Assembly: GCA_964520905.1 (NCBI GenBank)
Contig: CAZFQL010000014.1
Span: 40,604-104,603 of the forward strand
Direction: 5' to 3'
Length of the DNA: 64,000 nucleotides
Source of the DNA: JAGVIE01 sp964520905
Lineage (GTDB): Bacteria; Bacteroidota; Ignavibacteria; UBA10030; SZUA-254
Numbering within the stretch: position 1 is the stretch's first letter; each line of letters begins with the position of its first letter. Of this stretch, positions 1-8,225 are shown piece by piece. Under the pieces are notes generated by a model, which saw only the letters and a program-made list of their open reading frames with translations, did no database searches and was not told the DNA's origin. A program made the position numbers and the translations under genes.

Positions 1-212
1 AGGGATACATTTGACAATCCGAGAACGTGCTGTACCGGCAGAATCCTATTACCATCAATTACAACTCTTTGGACACTTAGAGTATCGCGCCATTTCCAGG
101 AAAAAACTGTCAGGACGACAACACCTATTAGTAAAGGAATCATCAGATAGATTCCCCATCTTTTAACCGATTTTCGCTGCGGCTTTTTAAAATCTATTTG
201 TTCGAATTCCAT
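1..212 (-). CDS. ftsQ: Cell division protein FtsQ, N-terminal part (cut by window edge)
   Basis: Only the first 70 codons lie in the window; the reading frame runs off the left edge without a stop. The start ATG at 212 follows the murB TAG stop by two bases, so it is translationally close-coupled. The visible protein has a short charged cytoplasmic tail (residues 1-19), one membrane segment (about 21-39, IYLMIPLLIGVVVLTVF) and the beginning of a POTRA domain (VQRVVIDGNRILPVQHV). This is the family architecture: FtsQ is a bitopic divisome protein whose periplasmic POTRA domain recruits FtsB/FtsL. Its place directly after murB at the end of the dcw cluster supports the call. The beta domain cannot be seen. 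Confidence 0.85.
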   Translation of the reverse strand, partial: MEFEQIDFKKPQRKSVKRWGIYLMIPLLIGVVVLTVFSWKWRDTLSVQRVVIDGNRILPVQHVLGLSNVS

Positions 213-214
213 CA

Positions 215-1135
215 CTATATTATTTCCTTTAACAACTCTTTAGAAAAACCGAGAAGCTTAACCTCCGGTTCAAGAGCGATACCAAATTTTTCACGTACTG
301 CTTTGCGCGCACGGTCAATCAAATCTATCACGTCACTTGAGGATGCCTCACCCAAATTGACGATGAAGTTCGCATGCTTTTCGGAGATCTGCGCATTGCC
401 GCTTATAACGCCTTTCAACCCGGCATCCTCAACAAATTTTGCCGCCGGCGAGCCGGGCGGGTTTTTGAATACACTGCCGCAATTGGGCAAATCGACCGGA
501 TGTTTACGGTTTCTTTGTAAAATTAAATCGTTCCGAATTTTCATCAACTCTTCCCGATTTCCACCGGGGAACCGAAAGCTCGCGCTCAACACAACATCAT
601 CAGGCTGAAGCGATGCATACCGATAACTAAAAACGATCTCTTCTTTTTTCAGAACGACGATTGTTCCACCGCGAATAATTTCCGCATCGATCATATAGTT
701 TGAGATTTCGCCGCCATACGCTCCGGCATTCATGATCACAGCGCCGCCGATAGTGCCCGGAATCCCTGCAAGCATTTCAACGCCTTTAAAATTGTGCTGT
801 ATGCAAAAATCAACAAACCGAATCAGTGTCGCTCCTGCTTCAGCGATAACACTGGATCCTTCGATGTAAATTGATTTCAGAGAACTTTCAATATTAACAA
901 CTGCACCGCGAAACCCGTCATCACTTACTAAAAGATTGCTTCCCTTACCGATTGCGACAAATGACACATCCTGCTTTTGCAGATAGCTGATAATATTTAC
1001 GCCATCTTCCTTATCTATCGGCTCAAAATAATAATCTGCGGGACCGCCTATTCGCAGTGATGTGTATTTCTTCAGCGGCTCGCTGAGCAGAATCTTACCG
1101 TGAAAAAACTTCCTTATATCGTCTATATTTATCAA
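215..1135 (-). CDS. murB: UDP-N-acetylenolpyruvoylglucosamine reductase MurB
   Basis: MurB reduces UDP-GlcNAc-enolpyruvate to UDP-MurNAc with NADPH, the second committed step of peptidoglycan precursor synthesis in the cytoplasm. The 306-residue protein shows the FAD-binding segment GKGSNLLVSDDGFRGAVV, the AGIPGTIGGAVIMNAGAYGG block, the catalytic serine region NCGSVFKNPPG and the C-terminal EPEVKLLG with the conserved glutamate. Length and the lack of the extra YxxxxR-containing domain suggest a type II MurB. The only usable upstream start is TTG at 1135; no ATG lies before the conserved N-terminus and the ribosome site is weak. It sits 14 bp after murC and 2 bp before ftsQ in the same operon. 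Confidence 0.95.
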   Translation of the reverse strand: MINIDDIRKFFHGKILLSEPLKKYTSLRIGGPADYYFEPIDKEDGVNIISYLQKQDVSFVAIGKGSNLLVSDDGFRGAVVNIESSLKSIYIEGSSVIAEAGATLIRFVDFCIQHNFKGVEMLAGIPGTIGGAVIMNAGAYGGEISNYMIDAEIIRGGTIVVLKKEEIVFSYRYASLQPDDVVLSASFRFPGGNREELMKIRNDLILQRNRKHPVDLPNCGSVFKNPPGSPAAKFVEDAGLKGVISGNAQISEKHANFIVNLGEASSSDVIDLIDRARKAVREKFGIALEPEVKLLGFSKELLKEII

Positions 1136-1149
1136 GTAAATTTTCTTTT

Positions 1150-2535
1150 CTATTTCTTCAATTCTAATTTCTTCAATATTTCCCCGCTCTGCTTCCAGAT
1201 ATCTCCGGCGCCCATCATTATGATTATGTCGTTGTTGTTGACGAGCTTAAGAATATAATCGGGAATATTTTTTTTATCGGGAACATAATGAACATTTTTA
1301 TGCCCGTATAGCTTTGCCGCGTTGACTATCAATTCGCCTGTGATTCCCTGGATCGGTTCTTCTCGTGCAGGATATATATCGGTGACGAGAAGAACATCTG
1401 CCAACAAAAATGCTTTGGCAAATTCCTCATAAAAATCTCGTGTCCGTGAGTACAGATGCGGTTGAAAAACGCAAACTGTACGCCGCCGCCAACCGGCTTT
1501 TGCTCCTGCAAGCGCGGCTTTGCATTCTGTCGGATGATGAGCATAATCGTCGTACACACTTATCCCGTTCACATCACCTTTCATTTCCCATCGCCGGTTA
1601 ACGCCGGTAAACTTTTCGATGCCGGATTTCACTTTTATGAATGGAATTCCGAGTTCAAGTCCGACAGTGATGGCTCCCAGCGCATTCTGAACATTATGCT
1701 TACCGGGAATTTGTAATATAATCGGGCCTAGTTCACGACCATCACGCAGTACTATAAATGTCGTTATATTGTTTTTATGCTGGATGTCTATAGCCTGAAC
1801 ATCCGCCTGCGGGTTAAAGCCATAACCGATTACTTTTTTTTGACCAAGCTGCGGCATGATGTCTTGAAGCGCCGATTCATCAAGACAAAGAACGATGAAG
1901 CCGTAGAAAGGAACCTTGCTCGCGAATTGGATGAAAGCGCCTTTTATGTCCTCAAGGTCACGATAACAATCGAGATGATCGGTTTCGAGTGTCGTCAATA
2001 CTGCTATCGTCGGCGTGATTGAGAGAAACGAACGGTCGTATTCATCCGCTTCGACAACTATATAATCACCATGCCCGAGACGTGCATTCGATCCGCCTAG
2101 ACCGGACAATCTTCCACCAACAATAACTGTAGGATCGAATCCGCCTTCCATCAGTACAAGACTCACCATCGAAGTCGTTGTCGTTTTCCCGTGTGTCCCG
2201 GCAATACCGATGCCGTACTTCAATCGCATTACTTCTGCCAGCATTTCAGCCCGGCGGATAACGGGAATTTTACGGCGCTGTGCTTCGACAACTTCCGCGT
2301 TATCCAGCGGCACTGCCGATGAATAGACAAGCGCGTCAACGTCCGGGGCAACATGCTCAGCCAGGTGGCCCTCAAAGACTGTTGCGCCAAGCTGCTGCAA
2401 TCGGTCTGTAATTTCACTTAACGATCTATCGGAACCGCTTACCTTAAAACCCTGGTCGAGCAATATTTCGGCGATGCCGCTCATTCCGATTCCGCCGAGA
2501 CCAACAAAGTGAATTTTTTTAATAGAACTAAACAT
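1150..2535 (-). CDS. murC: UDP-N-acetylmuramate--L-alanine ligase MurC
   Basis: MurC adds L-alanine to UDP-MurNAc at the expense of ATP, the first of the Mur ligase steps. About 461 residues, the usual length. Near the N-terminus it has the Rossmann-type GLGGIGMSGIAEILL, then the Mur ligase P-loop GIAGTHGKTTTTSM, the central domain with VVEADEYDRSF and TTLETDHLD, and the C-terminal YDDYAHHPTE motif typical of MurC. The start is ambiguous: ATG at 2535 (chosen) or TTG at 2541, which is six bases from a GGAAAG that belongs to the end of the upstream gene. It lies immediately after the TauE/SafE-like gene and before murB. Confidence 0.96.
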   Translation of the reverse strand: MFSSIKKIHFVGLGGIGMSGIAEILLDQGFKVSGSDRSLSEITDRLQQLGATVFEGHLAEHVAPDVDALVYSSAVPLDNAEVVEAQRRKIPVIRRAEMLAEVMRLKYGIGIAGTHGKTTTTSMVSLVLMEGGFDPTVIVGGRLSGLGGSNARLGHGDYIVVEADEYDRSFLSITPTIAVLTTLETDHLDCYRDLEDIKGAFIQFASKVPFYGFIVLCLDESALQDIMPQLGQKKVIGYGFNPQADVQAIDIQHKNNITTFIVLRDGRELGPIILQIPGKHNVQNALGAITVGLELGIPFIKVKSGIEKFTGVNRRWEMKGDVNGISVYDDYAHHPTECKAALAGAKAGWRRRTVCVFQPHLYSRTRDFYEEFAKAFLLADVLLVTDIYPAREEPIQGITGELIVNAAKLYGHKNVHYVPDKKNIPDYILKLVNNNDIIIMMGAGDIWKQSGEILKKLELKK

Positions 2536-2544
2536 ATTCAACTG

Positions 2545-2907
2545 TTACTTTCCAAAAATCATTTTTATTGAAATTAAAAAAAGCAAAACTCCGAAAATTT
2601 TCCGAAGTGTATCGTTCGAAACCTGATTTGCAAAATAACCACCGAAGTATGCACCAATAAACAACCCGATGCACATGATGCCCGCAGCTTTAAAATTGAC
2701 ATTTCCGGTATTATAATACTGCCATACGCCTAACAGACCAACAGGCGGAATGAGCATAGCGAGTGTTGTTCCTTGCGCCATTTTCTGATCGAACCCAAAA
2801 AAGTAAACAAGCGCGGGAACAATTAAAATCGCTCCACCGATTCCGAGAAGACCGCTCATCACACCGCCAAAAAGTCCCAATATTATATATTGTATTATCT
2901 CAGTCAT
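2545..2907 (-). CDS. Half-size TauE/SafE-family membrane protein
   Basis: A 120-residue hydrophobic protein with about four predicted membrane segments. The N-terminal repeat GLFGGVMSGLLGIGGAILIVPAL is the glycine-rich signature of the TauE/SafE (DUF81) family of anion and sulfite or organosulfonate exporters. Family members are normally about 250 residues with two such repeats, so this is a single-repeat protein that would need to dimerise. It ends with FLISIKMIFGK, and its stop at 2545 is only a few bases from the murC start. The gene is inserted in the dcw operon between a PH-like gene and murC. Substrate and any link to wall synthesis are unknown. Confidence 0.75.
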   Translation of the reverse strand: MTEIIQYIILGLFGGVMSGLLGIGGAILIVPALVYFFGFDQKMAQGTTLAMLIPPVGLLGVWQYYNTGNVNFKAAGIMCIGLFIGAYFGGYFANQVSNDTLRKIFGVLLFLISIKMIFGK

Positions 2908-2925
2908 AACTGTACCTTTATTTTT

Positions 2926-3432
2926 TTAGCGAATACCGAAAACAGGTCTTTTACCTTTTGGAACAATCTGCGATATACGCTGCATTTCCAGAAGAAGATC
3001 TCTGTCCCGCTCGTATCTACCTATTCGAATACGGTATAAACGTCGTCTGCTTTTTGATTTGAACACAACTACCTGAACTGCGCCGGCAGTTTGCACTCTC
3101 CTTTCGCGACCAATATGAAGCCACTCGATATCAACGAGCGCTATTTCTTGTTCACGATATTTGTTGTGAAATATTATTTTATCTGTTGCAATAATTAGTT
3201 TCCTGTCGCGGGCTTTATTTAACATTAGAACAACAAACGAAATCAATACAAACACGATAATGATATATAGCAGAGGATCAACTTCGAGCGAGGGCAACCT
3301 ATCGAAGTCGAACGTTCCTCTAATTCCAGCGTATACTATCAGCGTTATCAGATAGAGAAGTGACTGCTGGTAATAGAAGTCGAGCTTATACTTAAATATT
3401 TTTCCTGCCGGCGGTGTTTTATGCTCTTCCAT
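2926..3432 (-). CDS. PH-like two-TM membrane protein in the dcw cluster
   Basis: No assigned function. A protein of about 168 residues with a polar N-terminus, two hydrophobic segments (roughly residues 26-40 and 54-72) and a C-terminal soluble half rich in beta strands and basic residues (RKLIIATDKIIFHNKYREQE ... RRRLYRIRIGRYER). This is the general layout of bacterial PH-domain (bPH2/YdbS-like) membrane proteins, but the match is by shape rather than by a diagnostic motif. The 5' end overlaps the 3' end of murG. The longer frame begins with TTG at 3453; ATG at 3432 is preferred. Translational coupling to murG and co-transcription with wall genes suggest an envelope role, which is inference. 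Confidence 0.6.
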   Translation of the reverse strand: MEEHKTPPAGKIFKYKLDFYYQQSLLYLITLIVYAGIRGTFDFDRLPSLEVDPLLYIIIVFVLISFVVLMLNKARDRKLIIATDKIIFHNKYREQEIALVDIEWLHIGRERRVQTAGAVQVVVFKSKSRRRLYRIRIGRYERDRDLLLEMQRISQIVPKGKRPVFGIR

Positions 3433-4534
3433 GGCGTTTTGATAATTGTTCAACTCGTTTCGCTATTTCTTTTGATGCATTTGGTTTTCCAAGTTTTTTA
3501 CTCCTATCACTCATCGAACGTAGATTTGTATCTTCAAGAAGATTAAATACGGCTGTTAATAATTTGTCGCCAACTTCATGGTCATAGACGATTTCTACAG
3601 CGCCTGATTTGACCAGCGATTTCGCATTCTCTACCTGATGGTTAGCCGCAGCATGAGGATATGGAACGAGAATAGCGGGTTTACCGATATTGGTCAGCTC
3701 GGCGATGGTGGTTGCTCCCGCCCGGCAGATCACAAGATCGCTGGCGGCGTAAGCGTAATCCATCCGATCTATGAAATCACTCACCCAAATTTTTTTAGAT
3801 GAATATTTTTTTACGATCGTTTCCGCCTGCCGTATTTCTTCCTTGCCTGTTTGCCAGATGAGTCTGATATTGTTTTTCAAAAGTGAATCGATATTCATCA
3901 GCACGGCATTATTCAAGGTGTGCGCGCCGAGACTTCCGCCAAACACCAAAATTGTTTTTCCCGTTTCTGAATCGTCGAATCCGAAATAATGAAGCGCATC
4001 ACGCCGGATTACATTTTTAAGACTGCGCCGCGTTGGGTTTCCGGTAACATAAACATTCTGTAAACCGGTAAAATATTTTCTCGAATCTTCAAATGTCAGG
4101 TGAACTTCATCGACTTTTTTTGCAAGCATGCGCGTAGTTACACCGGGATAGCTATTTTGTTCCTGTATTAGCGTTGGAATTTTTAGGAACGTTGCCGCCC
4201 GAAGCGCCGGGCCGGACACATATCCTCCGGTTCCGACAACAACATCGGGATTAAATTTTTTTATGATTGATACTGCCTGCATAAACGAAACAATCACCTT
4301 AATTGGAAACAAAACATTGCTGATCCGAAAATTCCGATGATAGCCGCTGATCCATATCGGATAGAATTGAAACCCATTTTGTGGAACCACTCGCGCTTCG
4401 ATTTTGGATTTAGTACCGATGAATGCAATTTCCGCATACGGATACAGGTTCCGGATTTCATCGGCGATTGCAATAGCCGGGAAAAGATGCCCGCCTGTTC
4501 CACCGCCTGCAAATATGACTCGAAGGTGCGACAC
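3419..4534 (-). CDS. murG: UDP-GlcNAc:lipid I N-acetylglucosaminyltransferase MurG
   Basis: MurG adds GlcNAc to lipid I to make lipid II on the inner face of the membrane. The protein has the N-terminal loop GGGTGGHLFPAIAIADEI that binds lipid I, the second glycine-rich loop VFGGSLGAHTLN, and the donor-binding C-terminal segment ICRAGATTIAEL...GKPAILVPYPHAAANHQ. All are standard GT28/MurG motifs. The start is GTG at 4534, which follows the ftsW TAA by one base and has GAGGAAAG upstream. A longer frame from 4570 lies inside ftsW and adds non-conserved residues. The 3' end overlaps the PH-like gene. Confidence 0.96.
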   Translation of the reverse strand: MSHLRVIFAGGGTGGHLFPAIAIADEIRNLYPYAEIAFIGTKSKIEARVVPQNGFQFYPIWISGYHRNFRISNVLFPIKVIVSFMQAVSIIKKFNPDVVVGTGGYVSGPALRAATFLKIPTLIQEQNSYPGVTTRMLAKKVDEVHLTFEDSRKYFTGLQNVYVTGNPTRRSLKNVIRRDALHYFGFDDSETGKTILVFGGSLGAHTLNNAVLMNIDSLLKNNIRLIWQTGKEEIRQAETIVKKYSSKKIWVSDFIDRMDYAYAASDLVICRAGATTIAELTNIGKPAILVPYPHAAANHQVENAKSLVKSGAVEIVYDHEVGDKLLTAVFNLLEDTNLRSMSDRSKKLGKPNASKEIAKRVEQLSKRHGRA

Positions 4535-4535
4535 A

Positions 4536-5720
4536 TTAATACACTTTCCTCGTTGACAGCTCATCGGCATTTACTGAACCGATGATCGGAACTTCTCTGG
4601 CTCTCGGATGCAAATCGGTTTGCGATGAGATGTTCAATAACACGCCTACCGCGCACGCCGAGAATACCATCGACGAACCGCCATAGCTTACAAATGGCAT
4701 CGGTAGTCCCGTTGTAGGTAATAGACTCAGAGTTACGCCCGCATTGATAAGCGCATAAAAAGTTATCGCCGATGTAATAGCAATCGCCAGATAACGTCCG
4801 AATGGGTCCGGAGCGAATTTAGCTATCTTAAAACCCCTTAGCATAATCGCCAAAAATAAAATCATAAAAAGTATAGTTCCGATAAATCCGTATTCTTCGC
4901 CTACGATTGAAAAAACAAAATCTCCGAACGATTCAGGGAGAAAGAAATCGCGTTGTTTGCTTTCACCAGGACCGACGCCAAAAATTCCTCCATTACCAAA
5001 ACCAATGATAGATTGCCATGGTTGGTAATCGGTTTTTGTCTGGATCCCGTCTCCTCCATTAATATATCCCATTATGCGCTGGAGACGGTATTTTGCGCTA
5101 AGCATATAGACAATAATCAGCGGCAACAGAATTGCAAAAGTAAGGGCGAGGTGTTTCAATTTCACATTACCGATGTAAAGCATCGCCATGCTGAGTAAAA
5201 AAATCAATGCACCCATACTGAAATTGGGTTGCGCCATAACAAGCGCCGTGACAAGTCCGATCCATACAATCATCGGGATGAAACCTTTTTTAAAATCCCT
5301 GATCATTTCGCCCTTTGTCGATATAAGTGTGCATAGATGAAATAGTAGTGCATATTTTGCAAATTCCGAGGGCTGGAAGCCGATACTGCTGTATCGAAGC
5401 CAGCGTGTGGCGCCTTTCGCTTCACCGCCAAGAACAAATATGACCAGAAGAAATCCAACCGAGATGATCACCGCCGATTTTGTAAAGCGTTTCAGCGTGT
5501 GGTAATCGATTCGCATACCGATGAACAAACCTATTATGCCCAGAAGAACCTTGATCGCGTGGCTTGTAAGCATATGTTCGCTTTCGCCGTACTTCATCTG
5601 AGCATAACTTGCCGACGCACTGTACACGATACCGAGACTGAACAGCATCAACGCCAGCACAGCGATCAGTATTACAAGGTCAATATGGTTGTGCTCTCCG
5701 AGTGACATATTATAATGCAT
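4536..5720 (-). CDS. ftsW: Septal peptidoglycan glycosyltransferase FtsW (SEDS family)
   Basis: A polytopic SEDS protein of 394 residues with about ten membrane segments. FtsW polymerises lipid II at the septum together with its class B PBP partner, which is encoded upstream here as ftsI. Recognisable family blocks are ATRWLRYSSIGFQPSEFAK, the loop NGGIFGVGPGESKQRDFFLPE, DFVFSIVGEEYGFIG and the C-terminal LPTTGLPMPFVSYGGSSM. The ATG at 5720 overlaps the end of murD by 11 bases; ATG at 5708 is an alternative start. Position between murD and murG favours FtsW over RodA. Confidence 0.95.
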   Translation of the reverse strand: MHYNMSLGEHNHIDLVILIAVLALMLFSLGIVYSASASYAQMKYGESEHMLTSHAIKVLLGIIGLFIGMRIDYHTLKRFTKSAVIISVGFLLVIFVLGGEAKGATRWLRYSSIGFQPSEFAKYALLFHLCTLISTKGEMIRDFKKGFIPMIVWIGLVTALVMAQPNFSMGALIFLLSMAMLYIGNVKLKHLALTFAILLPLIIVYMLSAKYRLQRIMGYINGGDGIQTKTDYQPWQSIIGFGNGGIFGVGPGESKQRDFFLPESFGDFVFSIVGEEYGFIGTILFMILFLAIMLRGFKIAKFAPDPFGRYLAIAITSAITFYALINAGVTLSLLPTTGLPMPFVSYGGSSMVFSACAVGVLLNISSQTDLHPRAREVPIIGSVNADELSTRKVY

Positions 5721-7083
5721 TCACTAATTGTTTGAATACTTTACCGCGATGTTCATAATTTTGGAACCAATCGAATGATGCGCATGCAGGCGAAAGAAGG
5801 ACGACATCCCCCGGCGCCGCAAGTTGTCTTGCCGCATCAACCGCACGTTCCATCGAATCCGCTTTGATGCATTTCTTTATCGCGTGAAATTCCTGATATA
5901 CTTTTTCTGCCGATTCACCTATTGCCACGATAGCTTTCACATGTTTCTTTACCAAATCATAAAGTTTGGGATAATCATTCCCTTTATCCCTGCCGCCGAT
6001 CAAAACAACTAACGGCTCTTCATATGCCTGAAGCGCATACCAGACGGAATCAACGTTTGTAGCTTTGGAATCGTTGATATACTTCACGTTGTTAAACTCG
6101 CGCACAAACTCCAGACGATGCTCAACCCCTTTAAATTCTTTCAATGCTTGACCAACCGAAAAAAGATCGATGCCGATCACCTGGGCGGCAAGGGTTGCAG
6201 CCATAGAGTTATAAATATTATGGATTCCACGTATGCCGATTTTCGGCGTGTCGATGACTTCCGTCCGCTTGCCTCCAACGATCGTGACAAGTTTTCCATT
6301 TTCAACGAAAGCGCCTTCATCAAATCTACGGTCGATGCCGAAAGCAAGTGTTTGCACATGCAAGCTGGCCAACCGGCGAACCTGTTCTCGCGTTTCTTCA
6401 TCATCGTAATTATAAATGAGATAATCGTTTTTTGTTTGATTCACGAATATTCTACACTTCGATGCTATATACTTATCGAAGTTGTGGTCGTAACGATCGA
6501 GATGATCGGGAGTAATATTCAATATGACTGAAACTTTGGGATGGAATGTCTCACAATGATCAAGTTGAAAACTACTCACTTCCAAGACAGCCACTGTTTG
6601 CGAATCGAGAGCATCGATACAAGATGAAAACGCCGTTCCGATATTACCGGCAACGATGTATTTGGCTTTTGCACTATCCATAATCTTGCCGATTAATGTC
6701 GTTGTAGTTGTTTTGCCGTTCGTACCGGTTACTGCAATTATCGGCGACTCGCAGAGCCGGCTTGCAATTTCCAGTTCGGATACAACTTTGATGTTCTTCT
6801 CTTCGGCATCCTTTACAATCCGAATATTTGAAGGAACTCCGGGACTAACAACTATATAATCTGCATCAATGGCTCGGTCAGTGTGTCCGTTAATCTCAAA
6901 CTCAATTCCGAGTGATTGCAGGGTCTGCATCTGAGACTGAAGCTTATCCGCCGGTGCGCTGTCGCTTACAAAGACCGACGCTCCCCTGTTTTTCAGGAGC
7001 AATGCAACGGCAATCCCGCTTCTGGCAGCGCCAAGCACTGTAATTTTTTTCCCGGATATTATTTTATCTGAAACAGATACCAT
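5710..7083 (-). CDS. murD: UDP-N-acetylmuramoylalanine--D-glutamate ligase MurD
   Basis: MurD adds D-glutamate to UDP-MurNAc-L-Ala. The 457-residue protein has the N-terminal VLGAARSGIAVALLL nucleotide-like fold, the P-loop VTGTNGKTTTTTLIG, the central NITPDHLDRYD motif with the metal/ATP-binding His and Asp, and the C-terminal domain YINDSKATNVDSVWYALQ and LLSPACASFDWFQNYEHRG, all specific to MurD. The ATG at 7083 is well placed, eight bases after the mraY stop, and the 3' end overlaps ftsW. Confidence 0.97.
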   Translation of the reverse strand: MVSVSDKIISGKKITVLGAARSGIAVALLLKNRGASVFVSDSAPADKLQSQMQTLQSLGIEFEINGHTDRAIDADYIVVSPGVPSNIRIVKDAEEKNIKVVSELEIASRLCESPIIAVTGTNGKTTTTTLIGKIMDSAKAKYIVAGNIGTAFSSCIDALDSQTVAVLEVSSFQLDHCETFHPKVSVILNITPDHLDRYDHNFDKYIASKCRIFVNQTKNDYLIYNYDDEETREQVRRLASLHVQTLAFGIDRRFDEGAFVENGKLVTIVGGKRTEVIDTPKIGIRGIHNIYNSMAATLAAQVIGIDLFSVGQALKEFKGVEHRLEFVREFNNVKYINDSKATNVDSVWYALQAYEEPLVVLIGGRDKGNDYPKLYDLVKKHVKAIVAIGESAEKVYQEFHAIKKCIKADSMERAVDAARQLAAPGDVVLLSPACASFDWFQNYEHRGKVFKQLVNAL

Positions 7084-7091
7084 CGTTTAAT

Positions 7092-8216
7092 CTAACGTAC
7101 TTTGAATGTTGCTAAACTTAGAATCATCAATAGAATCGCAACAATGTAAAAACGTGTAACAATTTTCGGCTCGGGCCAACCGAGCATCTCGAAGTGATGA
7201 TGCAGCGGCGCCATTTTGAATATCCGTCTGCCTTCTCCGTACTTACGTTTCGTGTATTTGAAGTAAAAGCGCTGGATAATCACAGAAACAGTCTCCATAA
7301 AGAAGACGCCCCCTAATATTGGCAATAGGAGTTCCTTCTTTATCAAAACACACAACGCACCAATTGCGCCACCCAGGGCAAGCGATCCGGTATCGCCCAT
7401 GAAAACCTGCGCCGGGTATGCATTAAACCATAAAAATCCCAGTGAAGCGCCGACCATTGCCGCGCAATAAATACTCAGTTCACCGTTCCCGCGTAAGAAT
7501 GGAATCGTGAGGTATTGACTGAGGTCGGCTCTACCGGATACATAGCTGATCACTGCCAGCGTTATACCTACTATGCCTACCAATCCCGCCGCTAATCCAT
7601 CAAGACCATCTGTAAAATTGACGGCATTGCTCGTTGCCGCAATTATAAAAATTACCATCGGTATGTACAGGATTCCGAAATCGAATTCCATATTCTTGAA
7701 GAACGGCATCGTCGTGCTTGATTTATATTTCCAAAGATCGGGATCGATGAACTGCGGAAAGAAGTAAATCACCCCGCCGACGATTAATCCAACAAGCAGC
7801 TGACCGATTAGTTTGTATTCTTCTATCAGCCCTTTAGGTTTTTTCTTCACGACTTTTAGATAATCATCGAGGAATCCGACCATGCCGAGAGCCGCGGTCA
7901 CGAATATCATCAGAAGGATGTATCCATTTTTCAAATCAGCCCAAAGGAGCGCGGGGATGAGAATCGCACCCAGGATAATCAATCCACCCATAGTCGGTGT
8001 TCCGGCTTTGCTCAGGTGGGTTTTGGGAGCTTCTACTTTTGCCGCTTCTCCGATCTGATGTTTTTTCAGAAGACGTATCACTTTTGGTCCAAGCCAGAAT
8101 GCGATTATGAGCGCCGTTATTGCCGCCGCTCCGGCGCGAAACGAAAGATAACGGAACAAACCAAATCCCGGCGGATGAAAAGTACGGTTAATATATTCCA
8201 AAAGATAATAAAGCAT
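7092..8216 (-). CDS. mraY: Phospho-N-acetylmuramoyl-pentapeptide-transferase MraY
   Basis: MraY transfers phospho-MurNAc-pentapeptide to undecaprenyl phosphate, forming lipid I. The 374-residue protein has about ten membrane segments and all the signature blocks: KAGTPTMGGLIIL near the N-terminus, FLDDYLKVVKKK with the catalytic Asp pair, NAVNFTDGLDGLAAG, FMGDTGSLALGGAIG and the C-terminal APLHHHFE. It lies nine bases after murF and before murD, the canonical dcw order. Confidence 0.97.
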   Translation of the reverse strand: MLYYLLEYINRTFHPPGFGLFRYLSFRAGAAAITALIIAFWLGPKVIRLLKKHQIGEAAKVEAPKTHLSKAGTPTMGGLIILGAILIPALLWADLKNGYILLMIFVTAALGMVGFLDDYLKVVKKKPKGLIEEYKLIGQLLVGLIVGGVIYFFPQFIDPDLWKYKSSTTMPFFKNMEFDFGILYIPMVIFIIAATSNAVNFTDGLDGLAAGLVGIVGITLAVISYVSGRADLSQYLTIPFLRGNGELSIYCAAMVGASLGFLWFNAYPAQVFMGDTGSLALGGAIGALCVLIKKELLLPILGGVFFMETVSVIIQRFYFKYTKRKYGEGRRIFKMAPLHHHFEMLGWPEPKIVTRFYIVAILLMILSLATFKVR

Positions 8217-8225
8217 TGCGCTTAG

